NCBI GenBank assembly: GCA_943914355.1
Contig: CALUBS010000009.1
Location: forward strand, 16,963 to 80,962
DNA: 64,000 nucleotides
Origin: an uncultured Corynebacterium sp.
GTDB taxonomy: Bacteria; Actinomycetota; Actinomycetes; Mycobacteriales; Mycobacteriaceae
Reading direction: 5' to 3'
A program made the translations under genes and the position numbers. Below are positions 1 to 7,728 of this stretch, one piece after another. The notes under the pieces were generated by a model. It saw nothing but the letters and a program-made list of their open reading frames with translations, was not told where the DNA came from and did no database searches. The number at the start of each line of letters is the position of its first letter. The stretch's first letter is position 1.

Positions 1-675
1 GAATGGAAGCTGGGTGAGGTGCGCCTCTTGGCGCCGACCTTGCCCACCAAGGTGGTGGCGCTCGGGCGCAACTATGCCGACCACGTGGCCGAGGTATTTA
101 AGAAGTCCCCCGATAAGCTGCCGCCAACCATCTTCCTGAAGCCCTCGACTGCGGTTATCGGCCCGAATGAGGCCATCAAGATTCCCGATTATGCCACCAA
201 CGTGGAATTTGAGGGCGAACTCGCCGTAGTTATTTCCAAGCCATCGAAGAATATCAAGGCTGAGAACTGGAAAGACCACGTGCTGGGCTATACCATCTGC
301 AACGACGTTTCCTCCCGTGACCTCCAGTTCAAGGATGGTCAGTGGGCGCGCGCCAAGGGCATTGATACCTTCTGCCCGCTGGGCCCGTGGATTGAAACGG
401 ACCTGGATAGCTTGGATCTTGATGATCAGAAGATCAATGCGTACCTGACCCATGATGGTTCCCGTGAGCAGAAGCAGGATTCCAATACGGATCAGATGAT
501 CGTCAAGATGGGCGGCATCTTGGAAGAGATTTCTGCCGCATATACTTTGCTGCCTGGTGATGTCATCACTACCGGCTCGCCCGCGGGAACCGCTCCGATG
601 GTGCCGGGCGATACCATCGAAATTGAGATCCCAGGGGTTGGTACTCTGCGCAATATCATCTCTAGGGCGCAGTAG
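1..675 (+). CDS. Fumarylacetoacetate hydrolase family protein, 5'-truncated by window edge
   Basis: The reading frame is open from base 1 (EWKLGEVRLLAPTLPTKVV...), so the start lies outside the window. Seen: the FAH C-terminal domain with the substrate and metal region GRNYADH near the beginning, EGELAVV, GYTICNDVSSRDLQ and the terminal TTGSPAGTAPM loop. Known of the family: Mg/Mn-dependent C-C bond hydrolases or decarboxylases acting on 2-oxo acids in aromatic catabolism, also oxaloacetate decarboxylases; the exact substrate cannot be told from sequence. In other corynebacteria a gene of this family lies upstream of gltX (from memory). Here about 12.9 kb of other genes separates the two. A methyltransferase follows after 52 nt. 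Confidence 0.9.
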   Translation, partial: EWKLGEVRLLAPTLPTKVVALGRNYADHVAEVFKKSPDKLPPTIFLKPSTAVIGPNEAIKIPDYATNVEFEGELAVVISKPSKNIKAENWKDHVLGYTICNDVSSRDLQFKDGQWARAKGIDTFCPLGPWIETDLDSLDLDDQKINAYLTHDGSREQKQDSNTDQMIVKMGGILEEISAAYTLLPGDVITTGSPAGTAPMVPGDTIEIEIPGVGTLRNIISRAQ

Positions 676-727
676 ATTCATCCCACAGCAGCTGCCGCTG
701 GTGAGGTTTTGCTAGAAGGAGAACGGC

Positions 728-1300
728 GTGCCGGAACATTCGCATCAAGGCCACCGCGGGTCTGCGCCCAGCGCGCAGGAAATGGAGGAGCGCTATCGCT
801 CCGCTGTGCAGGTGTGGTCGGGGAGTCCGAATGCCACGCTGGTGGACTATGTTAGTGACCTTCCAGGCGGTACCGCGCTCGATATCGGCTGCGGGGAAGG
901 CGCCGATGCCCAGTGGCTGCACGAGCACGGCTGGCAGGTACTCGGCATCGATTTTGCTCCGACTGCCGTGGCACGGACTAGGGCGCGAGGAGTAGCCGCG
1001 GAGGTTGCCACCTTTGATGAGTTCAGCCACGCCCCATTTGATTTGGTCACCGTGCATTACGGCAGTGTCCGTGCCAACTCACGGGAAGTAGCACTGCTAG
1101 AAAAGCTCGTCGCCACGGGCGGAACCTTGCTCTATGTTCACCATGATATGGAGTCAGAAGAGATCGCCATGCCGGAATGGCTGGCGGAAAACCTGACCGA
1201 ATTGAAGGTGCAGACCTTGCGGCGATCGCCGCGCCATGTAACTAGCGGTGCAGGCGCTCACCACACCAGCGACGTGGTTCTCGTGGCAAAGCGGTACTAA
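728..1300 (+). CDS. Class I SAM-dependent methyltransferase
   Basis: A 190-residue protein with a Rossmann methyltransferase fold: motif I is ALDIGCGEGADAQWL (near residue 50), followed by an acidic strand end (VLGIDFA) and the motif IV region FDLVTVHYG. The GTG start at 728 is supported by an AGAAGGAGAA Shine-Dalgarno sequence at 714-723. Length and motifs fit the small-molecule methyltransferases of the UbiE/Tam type. The substrate is unknown. The N-terminus is His/Gln-rich (PEHSHQGH), which is unusual but short. It converges on the isochorismate synthase gene with only 10 nt between stops. Confidence 0.8.
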   Translation: MPEHSHQGHRGSAPSAQEMEERYRSAVQVWSGSPNATLVDYVSDLPGGTALDIGCGEGADAQWLHEHGWQVLGIDFAPTAVARTRARGVAAEVATFDEFSHAPFDLVTVHYGSVRANSREVALLEKLVATGGTLLYVHHDMESEEIAMPEWLAENLTELKVQTLRRSPRHVTSGAGAHHTSDVVLVAKRY

Positions 1301-1310
1301 TCCGCACCGT

Positions 1311-2414
1311 TTAAAGGCTCAGCGCCCGTAAGATCGTCTGGAGCTTGGCGGTGGTTTCTTCCAGCTCCGCCTGGGCATTGGAGGCACCGACCACGCCGCC
1401 GCCGGCCCAGGCGCGGGCGGAGAGGCCATCGCCGGCAACTTCCGCGCAACGGATAGCTACCATGTATTCACCGTCGCCGGAGCTATCACACCAGCCGACG
1501 GTGCCGGCATAGAAGCCGCGGTCGGTCTCGGCGGTCTCAATAAGCGCCTGCGCAGCTTCCGTCGGCGTGCCACAGATTGCGGGGGTGGGGTGGACTACTT
1601 CTGCCAATTCCAGGGCGGTGAGGTCTTTATCCCGCAGGGTACCGGTAACCGGCGTGCCCAAGTGCCACATCTCATTGGTGTGTATGAGCTGCGGGGTATC
1701 GGGGATATTGAGGCTGCTACACAGCGGCTCTAGCACCCTGCGCAGGTGCTCTACCACAAAGGAGTGCTCGAGCAGATCCTTTGCGGAGTGCAAGAGGTCT
1801 TGGCTGGCAATGTGGTCTGCCGCTTTATTGGCTCGGCGCGGGGTGGAGCCGGCGAGCGGGAATGCAGACACGGTCGAGCCTTGGCGCTTGATCAGCACCT
1901 CTGGCGAAGAACCGACCAGCATGGCCCCTGGGCGGCCTGCAGGGGAGAGATCCGCAATGAAGCCATCGCGGTTGACGGAGAGATCGATTAGGCGCGCGGC
2001 CACCAGCCGGGGATCGATGGGGGAAGCAAATTCGATATCGACCGCGCGGGCTAAAACCACCTTTTCTAGCTTTGAGGTTTCGATGGTGCCGATGGCCGCT
2101 TCAACGCGGCGCAGGTGTTCTTCTGGCTCTGGGTCAAAGCCCACGACGCGGGAATTGAGGGTCTGATTGCGGTAGAACGCATGTGGTTCTAGCGGGCCGT
2201 CTTCTCGGATGATTGATTCTGGAACGGTCAGCGCGGCGGGAGTATCGGAATCAAAGGGGATGGCACCTACGACCATCTCGGCCCCGCCTCGGCGCAAGGC
2301 GTCAACCGCGGCCTCGGCACTGCTAAAGGTGTCCCGCGCACCTTGGGTACGGACAGACCCCGTTGCCCGGGAGAGCAAGAAATCGGGGGCGGTGCTTGGT
2401 CTGTCTTCGTGCAT
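1311..2414 (-). CDS. Isochorismate synthase (MenF/EntC/DhbC family)
   Basis: A 367-residue chorismate-binding enzyme that converts chorismate to isochorismate, the first committed step towards menaquinone or catechol siderophores. Seen: KVVLARA, the SPEVLIKRQG block, HTNEMWHLGTPVTG, the VHPTPAICGTP active-site segment, and RGFYAGTVGWCD followed by the GEYMVAIRCAEV metal and substrate region near the C-terminus. No 2,3-dihydroxybenzoate genes lie nearby, so a menaquinone role is more likely (inference). The ATG at 2414 has no Shine-Dalgarno sequence but has TAAGCT 8 nt upstream on the minus strand (2423-2428), so a leaderless mRNA is likely. Confidence 0.9.
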   Translation of the reverse strand: MHEDRPSTAPDFLLSRATGSVRTQGARDTFSSAEAAVDALRRGGAEMVVGAIPFDSDTPAALTVPESIIREDGPLEPHAFYRNQTLNSRVVGFDPEPEEHLRRVEAAIGTIETSKLEKVVLARAVDIEFASPIDPRLVAARLIDLSVNRDGFIADLSPAGRPGAMLVGSSPEVLIKRQGSTVSAFPLAGSTPRRANKAADHIASQDLLHSAKDLLEHSFVVEHLRRVLEPLCSSLNIPDTPQLIHTNEMWHLGTPVTGTLRDKDLTALELAEVVHPTPAICGTPTEAAQALIETAETDRGFYAGTVGWCDSSGDGEYMVAIRCAEVAGDGLSARAWAGGGVVGASNAQAELEETTAKLQTILRALSL

Positions 2415-2514
2415 GGGGATCTAGCTTAGTGCCTCGTTAAAAGTTGGTAGAAATTACCCTCCGCCAAGCGTGTGGACACCTGCTGGCACAACCGATGTAA
2501 CTATTGTTATTTAA

Positions 2515-3630
2515 GTGGCTATTGTGGCTAAAGTTTTTCTTCGATTCACCTATCTCTTGACCTCACTGCTAGTGATAGGCGCAGCTTTAAGCGTGCCGGC
2601 AATGGCGCAGGAACAAGAAGGTGCCGGATCACCGGTAGAACCGACGCACCCGGCGCCTGTGCCAGAACAAGACCACCACTCCGGCGAGCCCGTGATTCCA
2701 GAACCAGACGGCTCGCATTTGCTCCCTGAAGGTGTCACTGAATCGACGCCTCGCGATGCTGAGGCGCACCCGTCTACTGACGGTGAGCCACCAGTTTCGG
2801 GTAATCCCGAGCCGACTCCACCTGTGCCTTCTGCTGATCCCAGCATTAATCCTGATCCGGCCATTGCACCGGGAACTATGGAATCGCTCGAGATGGAACA
2901 CGAAGGAAAACAGCGCCGCTACCTCGTGCGTATCCCCGATAATTACTCGCCCGAAAAACCATCCCCGGTGCTTTTTGGATTTGGCGGTTGGGGAGATTCC
3001 CCGGAAAATTTCTCTAGTTACGCACGGATGGGCAATACGTCAGCCACCGATGAGGCCATCATCATTTACCCGGAGGGCTACGAACGCGCTTGGGAAGCAG
3101 CTCCATATGCCAAAACCCATGACGGCGAAGATATCCGCTTCATCAGGCGCATCTTGGATGCGGTGGATGCGGACTATCACGTGGATCGCAACCGCGTCTA
3201 CGCCATGGGAATGTCCAATGGCGGAGGTTTTACCTCGGTATTAGGCTGTCACGCTCAAGATACATTTGCTGCGGTTGCCATGGTCTCTGGAGCTTTTTAT
3301 ACCCCCGTTGAAACCAATTGCGGCGATGCGCCAATGCATACACTCATCATGCACGGCACCCACGATCAGATGATGACCTATGAAGGCGGCGACCGGCACG
3401 AAGCTGGTTATCTTCCCGTGCGCACCGTCTTGGGAGGGTATCTCAACCGCAATCGCTGCGATATGACCTTTCAATCCCAAGCGGATATTGGAGGTGCCGA
3501 GCGCCTGAACTTCAACGGTTGCCAGAAGGACGTGGAATTGATCAAGGTGCCTGCCGAACACACGTGGTTTTGGCAGCCGGATACCCCGAATGTTGTGTGG
3601 GACTTCCTTTCCACCAAGACACGCGTGTAG
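2515..3630 (+). CDS. Secreted alpha/beta hydrolase, LpqC/PHB-depolymerase-like esterase
   Basis: The 371-residue protein starts with a signal peptide (hydrophobic TYLLTSLLVIGAALS, cleavage near AMAQE). A Pro/Glu-rich linker follows to about residue 115, then a catalytic domain. Seen: oxyanion strand FGFGGWGDSPENF, nucleophile elbow GMSNGGG (GxSxGG), the HGTHDQMM acid region and the EHTWFW histidine. Known of the family: extracellular serine esterases (feruloyl, acetylxylan or polyhydroxyalkanoate type); the substrate here is unknown. The GTG at 2515 sits 7 nt after TATTGT (2502-2507) with no Shine-Dalgarno sequence, suggesting a leaderless message. A second GTG at 2524 is a possible alternative start. 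It is convergent with the surface-protein cluster. Confidence 0.85.
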   Translation: MAIVAKVFLRFTYLLTSLLVIGAALSVPAMAQEQEGAGSPVEPTHPAPVPEQDHHSGEPVIPEPDGSHLLPEGVTESTPRDAEAHPSTDGEPPVSGNPEPTPPVPSADPSINPDPAIAPGTMESLEMEHEGKQRRYLVRIPDNYSPEKPSPVLFGFGGWGDSPENFSSYARMGNTSATDEAIIIYPEGYERAWEAAPYAKTHDGEDIRFIRRILDAVDADYHVDRNRVYAMGMSNGGGFTSVLGCHAQDTFAAVAMVSGAFYTPVETNCGDAPMHTLIMHGTHDQMMTYEGGDRHEAGYLPVRTVLGGYLNRNRCDMTFQSQADIGGAERLNFNGCQKDVELIKVPAEHTWFWQPDTPNVVWDFLSTKTRV

Positions 3631-3655
3631 CCCTAGACGGTACTTTTTCAGGCCT

Positions 3656-5203
3656 CTAATCGATGCGCGGGATCTGCGTCGTGGCATCATCGGCCTGCGG
3701 CGGCACTGGCTGTTCTGGCTGCTCAGGCTGTTCGCCGGCTAGCTTCTTTTTGCGGAAGAATTGGACATAGACCAAAAGACCAATTCCTAGCACCAGCGCG
3801 AATGCGCCGAGCCCCGCCAAGATGCCCGCCCAAAAGCTGCTCTTGGTCAGTGAGGCGGTGTAGGCGGCACCGGCAAGCGCCTCATTGTTGTGGTCCTTGC
3901 CACCCGCAGATGCGTTGGGCACCGGCGCCGTGCTTCGGTTCTCAGATTTAGAGCCCTTAGATTTGCTGTCCTTAGCCTTGCTGCTCTTGGACTTCGGGGT
4001 GGATTTGCCCGCGGATTTCTGGCCAGAACTTCCGCCGGATTTGGATTGTGCAGCCTTAGAACCGCTGCGAGAGCCGCTGCTTGCCGATGCTCCCTTCGAC
4101 GAGCCCCCACCCGATTTGCGCGACGCAGCACCAGAGCCGGCCCCAGAACCGTGGGCTTGGTTAGTCTTGCTCTGGCCAGAACCGCGAGCAGAGCCCTTGG
4201 TGGAGCCGGACTTCGACCCAGACTTGGAGCCTTGGTTGGACCCCTGCTTCGAACCAGAATTCTTGACTTCTTTCGAGCCTCCGGACTGGCCCTGCTTAGT
4301 TGGCTTATCGTCGGATTTATCCTTGGCGCCCTTGTCTTTCTTTTTATCGCCCTCGAGGAATTTTTGGCCTTCCTTCAGGGTATTTTCCAGCTCCTTATCT
4401 AGGCCCGCGATAGCCTTATCTACGCCTTTAATATCCTTGGCCAGCTGTTCTGGGCGGGAGGTTCCGCCCGAAGGGACGCTTCCCTCGGCATCGTCGGATT
4501 CGTCATAGTCGACACCGCATAGCTCCGCTGCATCCGCGTCATCGCCGACGAGGAATCCGGCGTGCAGGTGGTGGCGGGAGCCATCGGGAAGCGCAAAAGT
4601 AAAGCTCACGGCGTAGGTGCCTGGCTTGGTAAAAGCGAAGGCAGGGTGGGCGTGGGACTTGCCGGGATAATCCCAGGCGGTCCCGTCCTCGGTATCCATC
4701 CGCACCTTGAGCTCGCCGATGCCCTCATTTTGGAAGGCCACAATGCGCCCATCCTCGGGCCCGGACGCGATGGCCATGCTGAGCGTCGCGGTCTGCTTGG
4801 ATCCGAGGTAGTCCTCGGAGAGTTCCTGGGTATTAAAACCGAGCCACGGAACATCCTCAATCTGGGTTTGCGGCAGCACCCATCCTTCCTCGGGCAGGGA
4901 AGGGACGTTGAGAGCTGAAATTGGCTGCTTGTTCTTCTCCGCTACCTCGACCACGAATTCTTCCGATTGGTATTCTTTGCGTGCGTGGTCATCTTTGACC
5001 ACAAAGCTGATATCCCCGCTTTCATCCTTTAACGCCATGTCTTGGTGACCTTCGGTAATGCGGATAAAGTCCTCGGCGCTGCAGGCCTCTGCGGCATGCG
5101 CGGTGGCCATAACGGAAGAGGGTAGAGCCACACCGGTGAGGGTTCCCACGCTGAGGAACCCGGCGGTGCCTAGGGCAAGAGCGGTACGGCACAAGGGTTT
5201 CAT
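3656..5203 (-). CDS. Surface protein with one anchored-repeat (choice-of-anchor M) domain and Ser/Gly/Lys stalk
   Basis: 515 residues. Signal peptide (about 1-37, ending AHA-AEA). One repeat domain at about 48-220 with GHQD (52-55), LPQTQ, VPWLGFNTQ and HAH (184-186) followed by FAFTKPGTY. Cys41 and Cys229 flank the domain. There is a short helical segment at about 253-290, then a low-complexity Ser/Gly/Lys stalk (about 290-430), a transmembrane helix (about 456-482), a basic stop-transfer and a QPEQPEQP cytoplasmic tail. The open frame extends upstream to 5551, but ATG 5203 begins the signal peptide and gives a 4-nt ATGA overlap with the permease gene. It is the last gene of the cluster. Function inferred: membrane-tethered extracellular binder working with the transporter. 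Confidence 0.85.
   Translation of the reverse strand: MKPLCRTALALGTAGFLSVGTLTGVALPSSVMATAHAAEACSAEDFIRITEGHQDMALKDESGDISFVVKDDHARKEYQSEEFVVEVAEKNKQPISALNVPSLPEEGWVLPQTQIEDVPWLGFNTQELSEDYLGSKQTATLSMAIASGPEDGRIVAFQNEGIGELKVRMDTEDGTAWDYPGKSHAHPAFAFTKPGTYAVSFTFALPDGSRHHLHAGFLVGDDADAAELCGVDYDESDDAEGSVPSGGTSRPEQLAKDIKGVDKAIAGLDKELENTLKEGQKFLEGDKKKDKGAKDKSDDKPTKQGQSGGSKEVKNSGSKQGSNQGSKSGSKSGSTKGSARGSGQSKTNQAHGSGAGSGAASRKSGGGSSKGASASSGSRSGSKAAQSKSGGSSGQKSAGKSTPKSKSSKAKDSKSKGSKSENRSTAPVPNASAGGKDHNNEALAGAAYTASLTKSSFWAGILAGLGAFALVLGIGLLVYVQFFRKKKLAGEQPEQPEQPVPPQADDATTQIPRID
4544..5062 (-). repeat. Anchored-repeat domain E
   Basis: Encodes residues 48-220 of the last cluster protein. Order is normal: GHQD, then LPQTQ, WLGFNTQ, and KSHAHPAFAFTKPGTY. 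Flanked by a Cys pair (41, 229). Confidence 0.8.
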
Positions 5204-6120
5204 GATTCGATGGTTTCCTTTCGTGGGGAGTTCTCGGAAGCGTCGGCTGGCACGCGAGGAGAAGAGTGGCCGGGTGTGCGGCGAGAGCGCAAGAAGGGAT
5301 GCAGGACCCAGACAATGAGGAAGAGGATCGTGAGCGTGAGCACGATGGTCGCGCCCGCGGGAAGATCTATGGCCCACGCCAAATAGATGCCGAAGAAGCT
5401 GCAGACGGCGCCGATGATGGCAGAGAGAAACATCATTGTGGTGAGGTTGGCCGTGAGCAGGCGCGCCGTAGCAGCCGGGGTAATCAGCAGGGCGAGGACC
5501 AAAATATTGCCGATAGTGCTTACGGAAATGACCACCGCGGCGGTCACGCACAAGTAGAGGATGATATCCAGTGCAAAGACTGGCAGGCCCATGGCGCGGG
5601 CGGTCTCCCGGTCCAAGCAGGTGGCATTGAGCTGCGGGCCAAAGGCCACGACCACGGCTAGGACCACGAGGCAGACGCTCGCGGCGACGGTGATATCTGT
5701 GCGCGAAACGCCGGTCAGTGATCCGAAGAGGAAGCTGGTGAGCGAGGCACTATAGCCATCCGTGCGCGAGATAATCACCATACCCAAGGCAAAGGCGGCG
5801 GCGAAAAAGATGCCGATGATGGAATCCGCGCGCACGTGGTTGCGTTGCGAAAACGCGGCGATAAGCACCGCGACGACCGCACCGGCAACCGCCCCGCCCA
5901 GCAGTACCGAGGTTTGCAGCGCAAAGGCGACGGCCAGGCCTGGGAACACGGCGTGCGAGACGGCATCGCCAATAAAGGCCATGCCACGCAGCACCACATA
6001 ACAGCCGATGACCCCGCACACGATGGCGGCGATGAGCGAAATGCCCACCGCCCGGGCGAGAAAATCGAGGTGGGGATTGGTTAAATCCCGCAAAAAATCG
6101 ATAAATGAGATATCAATCAT
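5200..6120 (-). CDS. Metal ABC transporter permease (ABC-3 family), anchored-repeat type
   Basis: 306 residues of mostly hydrophobic helices, about eight, of the ZnuB/MntB (ABC-3) family: CGVIGCYVVLRGMAFIGDAVSHAVFPG is the conserved N-terminal block, and SVSTIGNILVLALLITPAATARLL is the central block typical of zinc/manganese permeases. ATG 6120 is chosen because it overlaps the ATPase stop as ATGA (6117-6120). The stop overlaps the next start in the same way (5200-5203). This indicates one transcript with translational coupling. Known: ABC-3 permeases import Zn, Mn or Fe; which metal is not decidable here. It belongs to the actinobacterial anchored-repeat set. Confidence 0.92.
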   Translation of the reverse strand: MIDISFIDFLRDLTNPHLDFLARAVGISLIAAIVCGVIGCYVVLRGMAFIGDAVSHAVFPGLAVAFALQTSVLLGGAVAGAVVAVLIAAFSQRNHVRADSIIGIFFAAAFALGMVIISRTDGYSASLTSFLFGSLTGVSRTDITVAASVCLVVLAVVVAFGPQLNATCLDRETARAMGLPVFALDIILYLCVTAAVVISVSTIGNILVLALLITPAATARLLTANLTTMMFLSAIIGAVCSFFGIYLAWAIDLPAGATIVLTLTILFLIVWVLHPFLRSRRTPGHSSPRVPADASENSPRKETIES

Positions 6121-6851
6121 GCAGCCACTCCAATCGCAGCGAGCAACGGAGACGAGGCACTGACGCCAAACGCGCGGGTCCACGGATCCTTGTCGGCCAA
6201 AAGCTCATCGGCGGGGCCATCTGCAATGACCGTGCGATTAAATAGCACGAGGCGCTTGCACGTGTGCGCCGCCTCAGACAGGTTATGGGTAGACATCACG
6301 ATGGATTTTCCTTGCGCCGCAAGTTCGGCGAAAAGCTCTAATAGGGCCTCGGTATTCGGGGCGTCGAGCCCGGTAAAAGGTTCATCGAGCAACAAGACCT
6401 CCGGCTGAATAGCGAGGGCGCGGGCGATCAGTACGCGCTGGCGCTGGCCGCCAGAAAGCTCCTCGATGGGCCGGGAGGCAAATTCCTCCATATGCACCAA
6501 GCGCAGCGCTTCTGCAGCGGCGGCATGATCCTTTTTCTTAGGGTGCTTGAACCACCCGATGAGCCCGGTGCGCCCGCTGAGCACGGTGCGGTACACGTTG
6601 ATGGGAAAACCCCATTCCACCTCGTGGCGCTGCGGAACATAGCCCACAGAGCCGGTGACGGTGCACGTGCCAGAGGAGGGGATAAGGCCCAAAATGGCGC
6701 GCATTAGCGTGGTTTTGCCCGCGCCATTGGGGCCTAAGAGCCCAATGAATTCACCGGTGCCTACCTCGAGGTTAGCGTCCTCAATAACGGCGCGGCCAGC
6801 AAGCGCTACCTGCAATCCGCGCACCTGGATGCACGGCTTAGACATGGCCAT
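6117..6851 (-). CDS. Metal ABC transporter ATP-binding protein, anchored-repeat type
   Basis: 244 residues with Walker A GPNGAGKTT, Q-loop VPQRHEVEW, signature LSGGQRQRV, Walker B VLLLDEP and switch His in MSTHNLSEA. Family: MntA/ZnuC-like ATPases of Mn/Zn/Fe importers. The upstream ORF continues to 6887, but ATG 6851 (or 6845) begins the domain properly and overlaps the stop of the preceding gene (TAA at 6838-6840), in line with the tight packing of this cluster. It powers the permease encoded next (4-nt overlap). Confidence 0.92.
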   Translation of the reverse strand: MAMSKPCIQVRGLQVALAGRAVIEDANLEVGTGEFIGLLGPNGAGKTTLMRAILGLIPSSGTCTVTGSVGYVPQRHEVEWGFPINVYRTVLSGRTGLIGWFKHPKKKDHAAAAEALRLVHMEEFASRPIEELSGGQRQRVLIARALAIQPEVLLLDEPFTGLDAPNTEALLELFAELAAQGKSIVMSTHNLSEAAHTCKRLVLFNRTVIADGPADELLADKDPWTRAFGVSASSPLLAAIGVAA

Positions 6852-7728
6852 CGCCCCGCTTGCGGGACTTGACGAGCACGGCAACACCGGCGATCAGCAC
6901 GATGATTCCGCCGCCGACCAAAACATAAACCCATACCGGGAGGGAAGAATCCTCGGTCGTGGCCTCTGCTGGGCTCCACTCCGCATCCTGGGCTGCCTGG
7001 ATATCTGCGCCGTCGCCCACAGCGAAAGTCAGCACGCCGTCGGTACTAAACTCCTCGCCGTCTGTGGTTTCACCCTTAACCCGGATGGCCACCTGGTGGG
7101 TGCCCGGCTCCGTGAAAGTCCAGTTGGCGTGAGTGTGCGTATTGAGATCTACCCAGAACTCAGACTCGCTTTTTTCTGCCGTAGACCACAGCAGCTGGGG
7201 TGCCTCAAAGCCACCGTTTTGCAAAAAGAGGGAAAAATCCCCTGGGCCGGAGTGTCCGAGGAATTCCATAGTAACGCCGCGATCGGCGTTATCGACAAGC
7301 GAAGGCGCCTGGGTATTCCACCCCAGCCACGGGACGCCGACCTGCTCAGTCTGCGGGACCACCCAGACATCCTCGCCGGATTGGGCACCGACGAAACTGA
7401 AATCTTCGGTATCCGGCAGCGTCTGCTGGGCCGCATCGCTGACCGAAAATACGAGGTCATCGAGGTGGCGCCACACCGGGGAGTCGCCCGCATCATCGCG
7501 GGCCAAAAGCTCGACATCGGAGCCGTCTAACAGCGTGCCGATATCAACGTGGCCGGCATCGATGACCTTTTCTTCGCCCTCTGGCGCAACGGTTTCATCC
7601 GCGCCAACCACTTGCGCGAGGTCGCCGGCCCAGGCGGGCGTTGCGGATAGGGCGAGGCCCGCAGTGACAATGCAGGCTGCCGTGCGAGTGGCCGCGCGGG
7701 TAACGGTACGAGAGGCAAGGTTAAGCAT
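6838..7728 (-). CDS. Secreted, membrane-anchored protein with one anchored-repeat domain
   Basis: 296 residues: signal peptide (1-35, ...PAWAG), repeat domain at about 55-238 with GHVD (59-62), VPQTEQVGVPWLGWNTQ, GPGDF, HTHANWTF (198-205) and FAVG, then a transmembrane helix (about 264-286) and a short basic tail (KSRKRGDGHV). ATG 7728 follows a GGAGAT Shine-Dalgarno sequence and overlaps the upstream stop by 8 nt (ATGCTTAA). It is the smallest and most canonical single-repeat protein of the cluster and the best reference for the domain. Its position between the binding protein and the ATPase argues it is an integral component of the transporter rather than a passenger. Confidence 0.85.
   Translation of the reverse strand: MLNLASRTVTRAATRTAACIVTAGLALSATPAWAGDLAQVVGADETVAPEGEEKVIDAGHVDIGTLLDGSDVELLARDDAGDSPVWRHLDDLVFSVSDAAQQTLPDTEDFSFVGAQSGEDVWVVPQTEQVGVPWLGWNTQAPSLVDNADRGVTMEFLGHSGPGDFSLFLQNGGFEAPQLLWSTAEKSESEFWVDLNTHTHANWTFTEPGTHQVAIRVKGETTDGEEFSTDGVLTFAVGDGADIQAAQDAEWSPAEATTEDSSLPVWVYVLVGGGIIVLIAGVAVLVKSRKRGDGHV
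7015..7566 (-). repeat. Anchored-repeat domain D
   Basis: Encodes residues 55-238 in canonical order: GHVD, LARDD, VPQTE, WLGWNTQ, GPGDF, NTHTHANWTFTEPGTH, FAVG. No flanking cysteines. Confidence 0.85.

Noticed and set aside
3885-4508. Plus-strand ORFs (207 and 170 codons) opposite the Ser/Gly/Lys stalk
   Set aside because: Low-complexity Leu/Pro/Arg-rich shadows of the repetitive stalk sequence.
5204-5551. N-terminal extension of the stalk protein to 631 residues
   Set aside because: The extra codons lie inside the permease gene in another frame; the signal peptide starts at ATG 5203.
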